DNA from: an uncultured Pelagibacteraceae bacterium
GTDB taxonomy: Bacteria > Pseudomonadota > Alphaproteobacteria > Pelagibacterales > Pelagibacteraceae
Direction of reading: 5' to 3'
Assembly (NCBI GenBank): GCA_902614975.1
Contig: CACMND010000005.1
Coordinates: 1 to 34,764, forward strand
DNA length: 34,764 bases
Shown: positions 24,979-33,901 of the stretch, one piece after another
How the letters are laid out: every line of letters begins with the position of its first letter
How positions within the stretch are numbered: position 1 is the first letter of the stretch
The notes under the pieces: model-generated
The model's input: the letters and a program-made list of their open reading frames with translations, nothing else
What the model was told of the DNA's origin: nothing
Databases searched by the model: none
Position numbers and translations under genes: made by a program

Positions 24979-26277
24979 TTAATTATTGAATATTTTGGCA
25001 TGGTTTAACATGCTTAGATCTTCAAATTGTTTGCCTATAATTTGAACTCCTAAAGGCAAATTTTTTTCGCCTTTTAAAATTGGCAGTGAAATGCAGGGCA
25101 CATGTGCAAGAGACCAAATCTTATTAAATTCTGGACTCCCAGTTGTCTTAAATCCTTTGTCAGCAATTCCACAACTACTTGGCGTTATAATTGCATCAAA
25201 CCTTTCAAATATACTATCTAAGTTTTTTGAGTATGTTCTCATCGCATCTAAAGCTAAAGCATAATCTTTTGCCGAATGTTTTAGTCCGTTAATAATTGCT
25301 CTCTTAATTTCTATAGAAAGTTTTCCTTTTGAAGTTTTGTAATAATGATGGAAATTTTGAGCCATCTCTGTCTCATATATAATTGTATGACAATCAATCA
25401 TATCTTCAAAATATTTAGGAGCAGTTTCAACCTTTACTATTTTTTTATTATTTAAAATAAATTTGTTAAATGATTTTTTTGAAATACTGTCAACATTTCT
25501 CCAGCGTTTGGTTTTATAAAAAACAAATTTTGATTTTTTTATTTTAATTTTTTTATTAAGAAAATTAATATTTGTTGTTGTTTCATCTGCATCGTCTCTA
25601 GCAAACAAAACTTTCGATAATAGTGCTACATCACTAATTGTTTTTCCAAATACTCCGACTTGATCTAAATTATATGATGTTTGCAAAATACCATTTCTAG
25701 AAATTAATCCATAGGTAGGTTTATAACCAACAACTCCACAATAAGAGGCTGGCCTGATTACAGATCCACCCGTTTGAGTTCCAATTGATAATGGTGCCAT
25801 ATCAGATGCAATAACAGCTGCAGAGCCACTAGATGAACCTCCTGGTGTTCTTGAATAATCATGTGGGTTTTTAGTTTTTGATGGCGATAAGAAAGCTAAT
25901 TCACAAGTTACAGTTTTGCCCATAATTATTGCTCCAGCCTTTTTTAAGAGCTCAACAATTTTAGCATCTGAATTATTCTTTTTTTTTAAATTTATTCTTG
26001 CACCATATTTTGTTGGCATTTCAGATGTTGAGATAATATCTTTAAGTGCTACTGGTAGACCATGCAAAACCCCTAAAGATTTTAATTTTTTTCTCTGATT
26101 ATCAGATTTTTTTGCATCACTTAGGAGTTTTTTTTCATTAAAATATTCCCAAGCTTGAATATTCTTATCATATTTTATTTTTTGATTGATATATGCTTTA
26201 CAAAGTTCAACTGAAGTTAATTGTTTATTTTTAAGTTTTTTTAAAAGTTGTTGTGCTGATAAATTTAGGAGTTTCAT
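24979..26277 (-). CDS. Amidase signature family hydrolase
   Basis: 432-residue amidase of unknown substrate. The Ser-cis-Ser-Lys triad is present: Lys79 in GLPVALKDIIS, the Ser-rich loop GGSSSGSA at 147-152, and nucleophile Ser172 in GTQTGGSVIRPAS. The architecture resembles GatA, but no gatB or gatC is adjacent and the C-terminal part is short, so a stand-alone carboxamide or carbamoyl hydrolase is more likely than tRNA-Gln amidotransferase. It starts 7 bp after the last ABC ATPase gene, which suggests it acts on the imported compound. Confidence 0.88.
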   Translation of the reverse strand: MKLLNLSAQQLLKKLKNKQLTSVELCKAYINQKIKYDKNIQAWEYFNEKKLLSDAKKSDNQRKKLKSLGVLHGLPVALKDIISTSEMPTKYGARINLKKKNNSDAKIVELLKKAGAIIMGKTVTCELAFLSPSKTKNPHDYSRTPGGSSSGSAAVIASDMAPLSIGTQTGGSVIRPASYCGVVGYKPTYGLISRNGILQTSYNLDQVGVFGKTISDVALLSKVLFARDDADETTTNINFLNKKIKIKKSKFVFYKTKRWRNVDSISKKSFNKFILNNKKIVKVETAPKYFEDMIDCHTIIYETEMAQNFHHYYKTSKGKLSIEIKRAIINGLKHSAKDYALALDAMRTYSKNLDSIFERFDAIITPSSCGIADKGFKTTGSPEFNKIWSLAHVPCISLPILKGEKNLPLGVQIIGKQFEDLSMLNHAKIFNN

Positions 26278-26284
26278 TTATCTC

Positions 26285-27358
26285 TTAAACTAATTTTTCG
26301 TCAGAATAAACGCAACATTTCTCTGGTGGAAAATATAAATTTAATTCTCCGTCTGGAATGGGTTTTTCTCTTTCTACTTTTGACTTAATCACTAAATCAC
26401 CCATTTTTCCTGTAAGTAGCTTAAAATTACCAAAGTCCTCAACTCTTGTGAGTTTAATTTTAACTGTATTACTTTTTTCTTTTTCAGCCAATTCTATGAA
26501 CTCGGATCTAATTCCCAGTTTAACATTTTTATCTTTTAAATTACCTAAATTTGAATTTGTCTTAATAGTGGTATCATTAATTTTTACTTCATGATCAGAG
26601 GATACAGTTGAATGAAAAATATTCATCGCAGGAGAGCCAATAAAATACCCGACAAAAGTTGTTTTAGGTTTTTCAAATAAATCTTTTGGCAATCCAACTT
26701 GCACGATTTCACCTTGATCCATAACAATTATATTTTCGGCAAAAGTCATAGCTTCGTTTTGATCATGAGTTACATAAACCAATGTTGTTTTATATTGTTC
26801 ATTGATTTCTTTTAAGTTTCTTCGAAGTCTAAATTTTAAATCTGGGTCTATAACTGTAAGAGGTTCGTCCATTAAAACAGCAGCAACGTCTTCTCGAACT
26901 AAACCTCTGCCTAAAGAGATAAGTTGTTTTTGATCAGCCGTTAATTTTCTTGCTGGTGAGTTTAAAAATGAAGATAAATTTAAAGTATCTGAAACTGATT
27001 TTACCCTTTCTTCAATTTTTTCTTTTGTAAATTCCCTACATCTTAGTGGGAACGCTAAATTATCATAAACTGTCATTGTATTGTAAATTACTGGGAATTG
27101 GAAAACCTGGGCAATATTTCTATCTTCTGTTTTTAAATCGGTTACAGGTATTTCATCGAATAATATTTCACCTTTTGATGGCCTCACTAATCCAGAAACA
27201 ATGTTTAACATTGTAGTTTTTCCACACCCAGAAGGTCCCAAAATTGCATACCGCTTGCCATTTTCCCAAGTCATTGAAAACGGATTAAGGGCATATGTTG
27301 GTTTTGGATCCAGAGGATTATAAGTGTGAGAAATATTAGATAAATCAATTTTAGCCAT
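26285..27358 (-). CDS. ABC importer ATPase, GlpT-like, with degenerate signature motif
   Basis: One of two different ATPases of the sugar/polyol importer; 357 residues with a C-terminal TOBE-like regulatory region (from about 250). Walker A GPSGCGKTT (41-49), Q loop VFQF, Walker B AVLMDEP, and switch His198 in VYVTHDQ are intact. The signature motif, normally LSGGQ, is LTADQ (139-143), as I recall for rhizobial GlpT. An ATG 12 bp upstream (27370) exists, but GGAGGA sits four bases before the ATG at 27358, so I choose the latter (MAKIDLSN). It overlaps the partner ATPase gene by 8 bp. Confidence 0.9.
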   Translation of the reverse strand: MAKIDLSNISHTYNPLDPKPTYALNPFSMTWENGKRYAILGPSGCGKTTMLNIVSGLVRPSKGEILFDEIPVTDLKTEDRNIAQVFQFPVIYNTMTVYDNLAFPLRCREFTKEKIEERVKSVSDTLNLSSFLNSPARKLTADQKQLISLGRGLVREDVAAVLMDEPLTVIDPDLKFRLRRNLKEINEQYKTTLVYVTHDQNEAMTFAENIIVMDQGEIVQVGLPKDLFEKPKTTFVGYFIGSPAMNIFHSTVSSDHEVKINDTTIKTNSNLGNLKDKNVKLGIRSEFIELAEKEKSNTVKIKLTRVEDFGNFKLLTGKMGDLVIKSKVEREKPIPDGELNLYFPPEKCCVYSDEKLV

Positions 27359-28430
27359 TTGTTCCTCCATATGGCGATGAAACTAATTTTTCATCTTCTC
27401 CAAAAGCATAAAACTTATTTGCATTAAATTTTATTTTTACTTTCTCATGTATTTTAAAATTCATTACTTCCTCGATTAAAGCAATTATTTTTGAGTTTCC
27501 TCTTTTTAGGTGGAGTAATGTTTCTGACCCACTAATTTCTGCTAATTCTATCTCAAATTCTTCACCATTTTCATCAAGTTTAATTTCTGAAGCTCTAATT
27601 CCAAAATTATAATCTTTATCTTCTAAATTCTTTAAATGATTTGGAATTTCTAAAAAAATATTCTCAAAATTCAGATTTTTTGAATTTTTTGAACCCTTCA
27701 AAACATTCATTGGTGGATCATTTGATATTTCTGCAACTTTTAAATTAGACGGATTTTCAAAAATCTCTTTGGCAGGCCCTTTTTGTAATACCTTCCCTTC
27801 ATCTAAAACAATTACTTCACCATTTAGTTCCATTACTTCTTGAGGATCTGTTGTTGAATAAATTAAAATTGTATCTTGAGATAGTCCTTCTGAGAAAATT
27901 CTTTTAAATTCTTCTCTTAATTGCTCTCTAAGTTTATAATCTAAATTAACTAACGGTTCGTCCAGCAATAAAATTTTTGCTTTTTTTGCAAGTGATCTTG
28001 CAAGCGCAACTCTTTGTTGCTGTCCGCCAGATAATTCCTGAATTTTTCTATTTTCAAATCCAACTAATCCAACAGTTTTTAGAGCTTCATCTACATCTTT
28101 TTTTATTTGCTCTGGACTTAATTTTCTTTGTTCTAATGGAAAAGTTATGTTTTCATAGACATTTAAATGAGGGTAATTAATAAATTGTTGATAGACCATA
28201 GCAACATTTCTTTCCCAAACTGGTATTTTAATAAAGTCTTTTTCCTCAAAAGAAATTGAGCCTTGATCTGGATTTAATAATCCTGCAATTGTTTTTAAAA
28301 GAGTCGTTTTGCCAGATAAAGTTCTGCCTAAAATGGTATACAAATTACCTTTTTTAAAATTAAACGAGACATCGTTTAAATGAAATTGCTCATCAGGTTT
28401 ATAAGAAATTTTCTCTCCAATTAAATTCAT
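27351..28430 (-). CDS. ABC importer ATPase, GlpS-like, with altered Walker A and switch region
   Basis: Partner ATPase of 359 residues. The signature LSGGQQQR (133-140), Walker B ILLLDEP and Q loop VYQQ are canonical. Walker A, however, is GRTLSGKT (35-42) rather than GPSGCGKS/T, and the switch histidine is replaced by Thr194 in YSTTDPQE. A C-terminal TOBE-like part contains FGIRASEIKL. This matches the GlpS-type subunit of glycerol importers as I remember them. It overlaps the permease stop by one base and the next ATPase by 8 bp. With its partner it would form one canonical and one degenerate ATP site. Confidence 0.9.
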   Translation of the reverse strand: MNLIGEKISYKPDEQFHLNDVSFNFKKGNLYTILGRTLSGKTTLLKTIAGLLNPDQGSISFEEKDFIKIPVWERNVAMVYQQFINYPHLNVYENITFPLEQRKLSPEQIKKDVDEALKTVGLVGFENRKIQELSGGQQQRVALARSLAKKAKILLLDEPLVNLDYKLREQLREEFKRIFSEGLSQDTILIYSTTDPQEVMELNGEVIVLDEGKVLQKGPAKEIFENPSNLKVAEISNDPPMNVLKGSKNSKNLNFENIFLEIPNHLKNLEDKDYNFGIRASEIKLDENGEEFEIELAEISGSETLLHLKRGNSKIIALIEEVMNFKIHEKVKIKFNANKFYAFGEDEKLVSSPYGGTNG

Positions 28431-29278
28431 TATTTTAATGCTCCTGATAAATTTCCTTTTGATAGATATCTCTCAACTATAAATGCAACGATTATTAATG
28501 GTGCAACTGAGACTAAAGCTGACGCCGAAAGGCTCCACCATGGTGTTATTGATGAATTAAGTGCAACAACTTTTACAGGTAACAATTGTACTTCAGTAAA
28601 TGTTAAAATAAATGCAAAAAAGAAATCTATCCATCCAAAAATAATACAAAACATTCCTGCAACAATTAAACCAGGTATTGAATTTGGTAAAACAACTTTA
28701 TAGAAAGCTTGATAAGGATTACACCCATCAATTAATGCAGTCTCATCTAATTCTTTTGGAACTCTATTAAAAAAATCTACCATAATCCAAACAGCAATTG
28801 GCATTAATAAAACGATATATACGACCACTAGACCTAATAAACTATCAAGCAATCCTATTGTGCTTAGAAAAATAAAGAAAGGAATTGATAATACAATTGG
28901 AGGCATAATTCTTTGTGAAATGAAGAAAAAAGTAATATCGTTGTTTCTTACAAATCCGGCTTTAAAGGTAAATCTTGATAGTGCATAAGCAGCAAGAGTA
29001 CCAAGAACAATACTTATTAAACTAGCAGTACAGGTTACAAAAATACTATTAAAATAAGGCTCGACAATATCTACTCCACCTTTAGCTGGAGACTTAATTA
29101 AAACTCTCCAACCCTCCAGTGTTGGTTCGAAATCTAACCAAGGTATATAAGTTACTTTACTATTTACAGATTGGAAGTCTTTAAAAGATGTTGATACAGC
29201 CCACAGAAATGGCGCAACAACAAATACAGTCCAAAATGTAATAAAGAAATATTTAAGAAAAGTGTAAAGTTTGCTCAT
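28430..29278 (-). CDS. ABC importer permease (MalG-like)
   Basis: 282-residue inner-membrane subunit with about six helices. The N-terminus (YFFITFWTVFVVAPFLWAVSTSFK) is typical of MalG-type permeases, and the cytoplasmic EAA loop, which contacts the ATPases, is ELDETALIDGCNPYQAFYKVVLPNSIPG. It starts two bases after the partner permease stop and overlaps the GlpS-like ATPase by one base. Confidence 0.92.
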   Translation of the reverse strand: MSKLYTFLKYFFITFWTVFVVAPFLWAVSTSFKDFQSVNSKVTYIPWLDFEPTLEGWRVLIKSPAKGGVDIVEPYFNSIFVTCTASLISIVLGTLAAYALSRFTFKAGFVRNNDITFFFISQRIMPPIVLSIPFFIFLSTIGLLDSLLGLVVVYIVLLMPIAVWIMVDFFNRVPKELDETALIDGCNPYQAFYKVVLPNSIPGLIVAGMFCIIFGWIDFFFAFILTFTEVQLLPVKVVALNSSITPWWSLSASALVSVAPLIIVAFIVERYLSKGNLSGALK

Positions 29279-29280
29279 AG

Positions 29281-30147
29281 TTATTCTTTGATCATTAATT
29301 TGGTTAAAACTTTAGCTATTATCGTTAAACTGATAATCATTATGACAAGATAAGTGAAAGATAAGGTTGCTGCATAACCCATCTGAAATTCTCTTAATCC
29401 TTTAATATAAATATAAAAACTTGAGGTCTCAGTTGCAGTACCTGGTCCTCCTGAAGTCAAAACAAATACTGTATCCATTATTTTTGAAGCCTCGATAAGT
29501 CTTATTATTATTGCTCCAATTGATATTGGGGCCATCAAAGGAAAAGTTACATAAACAAATTTTCTAAATGGACTTGCTCCATCTATAGCGGCTGCCAAAA
29601 AGGGTTCTTTTGGAAGTGACAAAAGTCCAGCTAGTAATAGCAAAAACATAAATGGTGTCCATTGCCAAACCTCAACAATTATAACAGTAAACTTTGCAAT
29701 AACCGGATCACTCAACCATAAAATAGGTTTTACTCCTAATCCACCTAACAAATCATTTACAGGACCGAGGGACTCATGAAAAAATGTTCTCCAAATAACT
29801 GTCATTATTACCGGAGTTGTCATCATTGGTACTAGAAAAATTACTCTAAAAAATCTTTTAAATTTTATTTCTCTCCAAACCATCATCGCTAAAGCAAATC
29901 CGATAACATATTGAAGAATAACTGTAGTTACTGATAAAAAACTTAGCCTAAAAAAAGACTCCCAAAACCTCGGGTCATCAGTAAATAACCTTATATAATT
30001 CGTAATACCTATGAAGTTCATTTCTGGTGTATAACTATTCCATCCAGAAAGACTTAATCTAATAGTAAAAATAATTGGAAAAATTAAAATTCCAATAAGT
30101 ACAAACAATCCTGGGAATAAAAAAACAAACTTGTGTTTAAAATTCAT
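29281..30147 (-). CDS. ABC importer permease (MalF/UgpA-like)
   Basis: 288-residue permease with about six helices: LFPGLFVLIGILIFPIIFTIRLSLSGW at the N-terminus, FLVPMMTTPVIMTVIWRTFF, and the EAA loop FLAAAIDGASPFRKFVYVTFPLMAP. SGGPGTATETSSFYIY before the last helix is typical of carbohydrate importers. It follows the binding-protein gene by 62 bp containing a hairpin. No Shine-Dalgarno is visible. Confidence 0.93.
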   Translation of the reverse strand: MNFKHKFVFLFPGLFVLIGILIFPIIFTIRLSLSGWNSYTPEMNFIGITNYIRLFTDDPRFWESFFRLSFLSVTTVILQYVIGFALAMMVWREIKFKRFFRVIFLVPMMTTPVIMTVIWRTFFHESLGPVNDLLGGLGVKPILWLSDPVIAKFTVIIVEVWQWTPFMFLLLLAGLLSLPKEPFLAAAIDGASPFRKFVYVTFPLMAPISIGAIIIRLIEASKIMDTVFVLTSGGPGTATETSSFYIYIKGLREFQMGYAATLSFTYLVIMIISLTIIAKVLTKLMIKE

Positions 30148-30173
30148 AATTTTTTTTTTGGATTATTTTAAAA

Positions 30174-30197
30174 TGTGGCCGTTAAAAAACGGCCACA
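30174..30197 (-). terminator. Hairpin between binding protein and permease genes
   Basis: Perfect 10-bp inverted repeat TGTGGCCGTT (30174-30183), AAAA loop, AACGGCCACA (30188-30197), unusually GC-rich for this region. On the minus strand it is followed by only four T residues and an AT-rich stretch, so it may be a leaky terminator or an mRNA-stabilising stem protecting the binding-protein message. It begins 12 bases after the gene's stop. Confidence 0.65.
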
Positions 30198-30209
30198 AGT
30201 TTTACAAAA

Positions 30210-31745
30210 TTATTGCTTATTATCTTCCATTGCTACACCAACAGCATAGGCTTTTCTTACGTTATCTTTTCCTACTCTGTTAAGTATATCTTCCCACTGT
30301 TTAGCAGCTTCGTCTAAAGCAGCTTGTGGAGATAATTGACCAGCTAATGCTTTTGCGGCAGCAGTAGCCAATGCAGCATTAAACTCAAAAGTTCCAGGAA
30401 CTCTTAATGGAAATACTCTATTTTTACTTTGTTCCATTTGTGCAAGAGTATCAACATATGATTGAGCAATATCTTTATCCCAACCAATTTGTGTCCATAC
30501 ATCAACTTTAAAGTCATCATTTCTAAATGGGTTTACACCAAATCTACCAATTCCAATATCTGCTTGGTGGTTAGCTTCGTTAGCAAAGAAACATAGGTAA
30601 TCGAAAGCCATTTCTTTCTCTTTACTTTTCTTAGCTACTCCAACTGCCCATCCCCATACGAAGAAAGGAGCTTGGTTAAAGCCTTCATCCCAAGAGTTAG
30701 TTTTTCTATTCCAAACTTTCATTGCTCCTGGTAACTGTGCAGCACCAACTTTATTGTTTATTGGACTATCTGGTTGCATAGCGGCAACAAATGCATCATC
30801 CCATGAAAAACTAAACAAAGTTTGTCCTCCACCAAATGATCCAATTTCATCACCTAAACCAAAATTTATTCCTCCTGGAGGAACATATTTAGTTGCCTCA
30901 ACCCAGTCAGTTAAAGCTTCAACAAAACCTGGATTGTTAATTAGTGGTTTCATAGTTTCTAAATCAAAGAAAAAACCACCAGGTGTTTTAGGATTTTTTG
31001 AGTAAGCAGCAGATCTTGAATAGAAAGCAGCATACATTAGATCGTCTTTTTTCATTACTTCAGCAGATCCGTATTCTTTCTCGCCATCTCCATCCCAGTC
31101 CCAATTATTAAAGTAAGCTGCCATTTCTCCATACTCTTTCCAAGTTTGAGGAACTCTTAGTTCTTTACCAGTAGCTTCCTTATATTGTTTTTGGTACTCA
31201 GGATTATCAATTACATCTTTTCTATATTTTAGATAATGTCTGTCTCCATCAACCGGAAACTGATACATAACACCATCCCAAGATGCTACACCGATGTGAG
31301 ACGGAGTAACGTCTTTCATTTGTTTCATCTCAACGTATTTCTTTGGAACTGGCTCTAAGTATCTTCTCCAATCGTTAATGAAGTTTGAAAATCCAAAAAC
31401 GATGTCATATGGAGCTTGTCCAGCTTGAAATGGTACCATTGCTTTCGCATATAAGTCACCTGCTGGTGTATGAGTAACATCAACTTTTGCTCCAGTAAGT
31501 TTAGCGAACTGCTCAGCATGTAGAGCTGTTGGCTCTCCCATGACTGGTACAGCATGTGTATTAATCTTAAGCGTCTTGCCTTTATAGTTTTTCTTAGACA
31601 TAGACTCGTAAGAACAATCACCAGGAATATCCCCAGTTGCTTTGATATGTGGAAACTGATCACTCCACTTATCAGCATACGCAACAGGACTAAATACCAA
31701 CAAAGCTGATATTAGAGCGGTTACGCAAGTTTTTATTGTCTTCAT
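30210..31745 (-). CDS. ABC importer solute-binding protein (carbohydrate/polyol type)
   Basis: Periplasmic binding protein, 511 residues, larger than the common 400-430 of sugar-binding family 1. Signal peptide MKTIKTCVTALISALLVFSPVAYA, cleavage after about residue 24. The mature protein has KTLKINTHAVPVMGEPTALHAEQFAKLTGAKVDV, typical of extracellular solute-binding family 1, and several tryptophan-rich segments (NWDWDGDGEKEYG, SFSWDDAFVAA, PFFVWGWAVGVA) that could line a polyol or sugar pocket. The ligand is not determined. A clear Shine-Dalgarno (GAGAGGA) precedes the ATG. Companion ATPases resemble glycerol importers, but the small GlpU protein is missing. Confidence 0.92.
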   Translation of the reverse strand: MKTIKTCVTALISALLVFSPVAYADKWSDQFPHIKATGDIPGDCSYESMSKKNYKGKTLKINTHAVPVMGEPTALHAEQFAKLTGAKVDVTHTPAGDLYAKAMVPFQAGQAPYDIVFGFSNFINDWRRYLEPVPKKYVEMKQMKDVTPSHIGVASWDGVMYQFPVDGDRHYLKYRKDVIDNPEYQKQYKEATGKELRVPQTWKEYGEMAAYFNNWDWDGDGEKEYGSAEVMKKDDLMYAAFYSRSAAYSKNPKTPGGFFFDLETMKPLINNPGFVEALTDWVEATKYVPPGGINFGLGDEIGSFGGGQTLFSFSWDDAFVAAMQPDSPINNKVGAAQLPGAMKVWNRKTNSWDEGFNQAPFFVWGWAVGVAKKSKEKEMAFDYLCFFANEANHQADIGIGRFGVNPFRNDDFKVDVWTQIGWDKDIAQSYVDTLAQMEQSKNRVFPLRVPGTFEFNAALATAAAKALAGQLSPQAALDEAAKQWEDILNRVGKDNVRKAYAVGVAMEDNKQ

Positions 31746-31769
31746 CTTTTTTCCTCTCTTTGTTGTTAA

Positions 31770-32831
31770 TTATGGAACTAACACTGCACGACCTTTAATC
31801 TTACCATCATTTAAATCATGTAGTGCTTTATTAGCTTCTTCAAGTTTGTATTCTTTCATTGAAAGTTTTACTAAACCTTTATCTGCTAGTTCCATTAATT
31901 CATATAATTCAGCCCATGTACCTACTAAGCTTCCAACTATACTTTTTTCTTGATCGATCATATCAATCGCCAAAACTCTTATTTCTTCTCCGTAACCTAC
32001 AATATAGAAAGTCCCAGTTGCTTTGGTCATTTTAATTCCCATTGGCGTAGAACCTTTTTCACCAACAAAATCTATAACAGCCTCTGCACCTTTTCCTTTT
32101 GTAAGTTCTTTTACTTTTTCAATTTCATTACCATCTATTAAAACTCCATGGTCAGCTCCTAGTTCCATTGCATGTTCTAAAGGTGCTTTTGCTTTTTCAA
32201 CAACAATAATATTTGCAGCACACATTGCTTTCATACATTGAATTGCTATATGTCCTAATCCACCAGCACCTATGATTACACAATTTTCACCTGGCAGAAG
32301 GTGTCTAGTAGCTTTTTTTACAACTCTGTAAGCAGTCAAACCTGCGTCTGAAAATGGCGCAACGTCTATTGGACCTAAAACTTTTGGAATTTTTATTAGA
32401 TTTCTTACGCTAGTTTGAAGTAATTCTGAATATCCCCCGTGTTTTACATTCAAACCTGCAAAAATTGGATCTTCAGCATGCATATCGTTTCCTCTTCTAC
32501 AATCTAAGCATGTTCCTCCTGTGCCAGAAACTTTAGGGTGTAAAATAACTGCATCACCTTTTTTAAATCCTGTAACATCTTTACCAACTTCCTCTATCCA
32601 TCCAGCGTTCTCATGTCCCATTACCATCGGCAACAGATCGTTATTTTGATCTGTAATGTGCCTCCAAACTCCTTCAATTATATGCAAATCAGTTCTACAA
32701 ACACCTGCAGCTCCAATTTTAACAATCACATCGCTTGCTTTCTCAATTTTAGGATTTGGTAACTCTTCACCTGTGACCCAAACATCTGCTTTCATTTCTG
32801 GGTCATACTTATGTAAAACCTGTGCTTTCAT
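31770..32831 (-). CDS. Zinc-type alcohol dehydrogenase, structural zinc site degraded
   Basis: NAD(P)-dependent medium-chain dehydrogenase, 353 residues. Catalytic zinc ligands Cys45 (GVCRTDLH) and His73-Glu74 (GHENAG) are present, with Asp162 in SDAGLTAYR as the probable third ligand; the nucleotide fold shows IGAGGLGHIA. The structural-zinc loop keeps only Cys108 and Cys111 (GGTCLDCRRGNDMHAEDP); the expected first and fourth cysteines are Gly and Ala. A Shine-Dalgarno (AGAGAGGAAATA) precedes the ATG. It sits directly before the importer, so it may oxidise the imported alcohol or polyol. Substrate unknown. Confidence 0.92.
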   Translation of the reverse strand: MKAQVLHKYDPEMKADVWVTGEELPNPKIEKASDVIVKIGAAGVCRTDLHIIEGVWRHITDQNNDLLPMVMGHENAGWIEEVGKDVTGFKKGDAVILHPKVSGTGGTCLDCRRGNDMHAEDPIFAGLNVKHGGYSELLQTSVRNLIKIPKVLGPIDVAPFSDAGLTAYRVVKKATRHLLPGENCVIIGAGGLGHIAIQCMKAMCAANIIVVEKAKAPLEHAMELGADHGVLIDGNEIEKVKELTKGKGAEAVIDFVGEKGSTPMGIKMTKATGTFYIVGYGEEIRVLAIDMIDQEKSIVGSLVGTWAELYELMELADKGLVKLSMKEYKLEEANKALHDLNDGKIKGRAVLVP

Positions 32832-32936
32832 TATTTCCTCTCTAAATTTATTTTTTATAAATAAATTTTAAATTGAAATAAAAAATATGTCTAGAAAGTT
32901 AGAATAATTTTAATTACCAATTACAACTTCAGATTG
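32832..32936 (-). promoter_or_regulatory. adh upstream region with hairpin and possible operator
   Basis: 105-bp gap that could hold the promoter of the adh-ABC operon. It contains an all-AT 10-bp inverted repeat (32844-32853 with 32859-32868) just before the ribosome-binding site. At its upstream edge is an imperfect palindrome TTACAACTTCAGATTGTTAA (32921-32940) that reaches into the preceding stop codon and resembles the palindrome before dctP at 15 of 20 positions. No confident promoter boxes. Confidence 0.4.
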
Positions 32937-33890
32937 TTAATTTACTTTGTTTTTGCAGTCTCCTGTTTTGAAAAACTCATCCATATTATCTATGGCCAGA
33001 TTGGCCATTGCAGTTCTAGTTTCTTTAGTTGCGCTACCCAAATGAGGAAGAATAAAAGCACTTTTGTGTTTAAGATATCCTGGATTTAAATTTGGTTCAT
33101 TTTTGTATACATCTAGCCCGACTGCATAAACTTTTCTTCTTTCCAAAGCATCTATTAAAGCTTCATCTTCAATAATATCTCCTCTTGCAACATTGGTCAC
33201 GACTGCACCTTTTGGTAATAGTTCTAGTGTATCTTTATTGATTAAATTTATTGTCTCTTTAGATGCAGGACAACATACCGAAAGGACATCAGAGACTTTC
33301 ATCAAATCATTTAAGTTATCGTGGTAAGTTGCGCCTTGTTCTTTTTCTTCGCTTAATTTTGAACGATTGTGATAATGAATTATCATACCTAAAGATTTAG
33401 CTATTTTAGCTATTTTTTGACCAATTCTACCCATGCCAAGTATTCCAAGTCTAGTGCCCGTTAATTGTTTACCAATCAACATATCTGCTGACCAAACCCA
33501 GCCACCTTCTCTAGCTTTTTCAATTCCTTCAGATGCTCTTCTGCATGCACCTAATATCAACAAAACCCCAATTTCTGCAGTAGCATCAGTTAAAACATCT
33601 GGCGTGTTTGTTACTGCAATCCCTCTTTTCTTTGCAGCTTCTAAATCTATATTTCCAAAACCTACAGCAAAATTTGATATAATTTTTACACTCTCAGGTA
33701 ATTGATTAATTGTTTCTGCATCTAGCTTATCTGTTAAAGCCGATAAAATACCATCACAGCCTGTGCTCATCTCTATTAGCTTCTTTTGAGAGTAGAGTTC
33801 ATCATTTAAATTAAAGTTAGCATCAAATAATTCTTTAGCTTTATCCTCACAAGATCTTAAAAGCCTTCTCGTGATTAAAATTTTTTTCAT
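32937..33890 (-). CDS. D-isomer-specific 2-hydroxyacid dehydrogenase (glyoxylate/hydroxypyruvate reductase type)
   Basis: NAD(P)H-dependent reduction of a 2-oxoacid such as glyoxylate or hydroxypyruvate, or the reverse. 317 residues: substrate segment NFAVGFGNIDLEAAKKRGI, nucleotide fold GILGMGRIGQKIAK from 149, and catalytic Arg236 (NVARGD), Glu265 (YKNEP) and His283 (LPHLGSA). All catalytic residues are present. HYHNRS in the dinucleotide loop hints at NADPH preference. It lies 11 bp after the FAD-dependent 2-hydroxyacid oxidase, giving a pair acting on D-2-hydroxyacids in opposite directions or on successive substrates. Confidence 0.92.
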   Translation of the reverse strand: MKKILITRRLLRSCEDKAKELFDANFNLNDELYSQKKLIEMSTGCDGILSALTDKLDAETINQLPESVKIISNFAVGFGNIDLEAAKKRGIAVTNTPDVLTDATAEIGVLLILGACRRASEGIEKAREGGWVWSADMLIGKQLTGTRLGILGMGRIGQKIAKIAKSLGMIIHYHNRSKLSEEKEQGATYHDNLNDLMKVSDVLSVCCPASKETINLINKDTLELLPKGAVVTNVARGDIIEDEALIDALERRKVYAVGLDVYKNEPNLNPGYLKHKSAFILPHLGSATKETRTAMANLAIDNMDEFFKTGDCKNKVN

Positions 33891-33901
33891 TTTAATTTGG
33901 A

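Noticed and set aside
27359..27370. Upstream ATG (MEEQ) as the start of the GlpT-like ATPase
   Set aside because: Those codons contain the GGAGGA ribosome-binding site for the next ATG, which gives a better N-terminus.
32844..32868. Terminator after the 2-hydroxyacid dehydrogenase gene
   Set aside because: The 10-bp stem is entirely A/T and too weak for intrinsic termination. Repeats like this are expected by chance in such AT-rich DNA; noted only as part of the adh upstream region.
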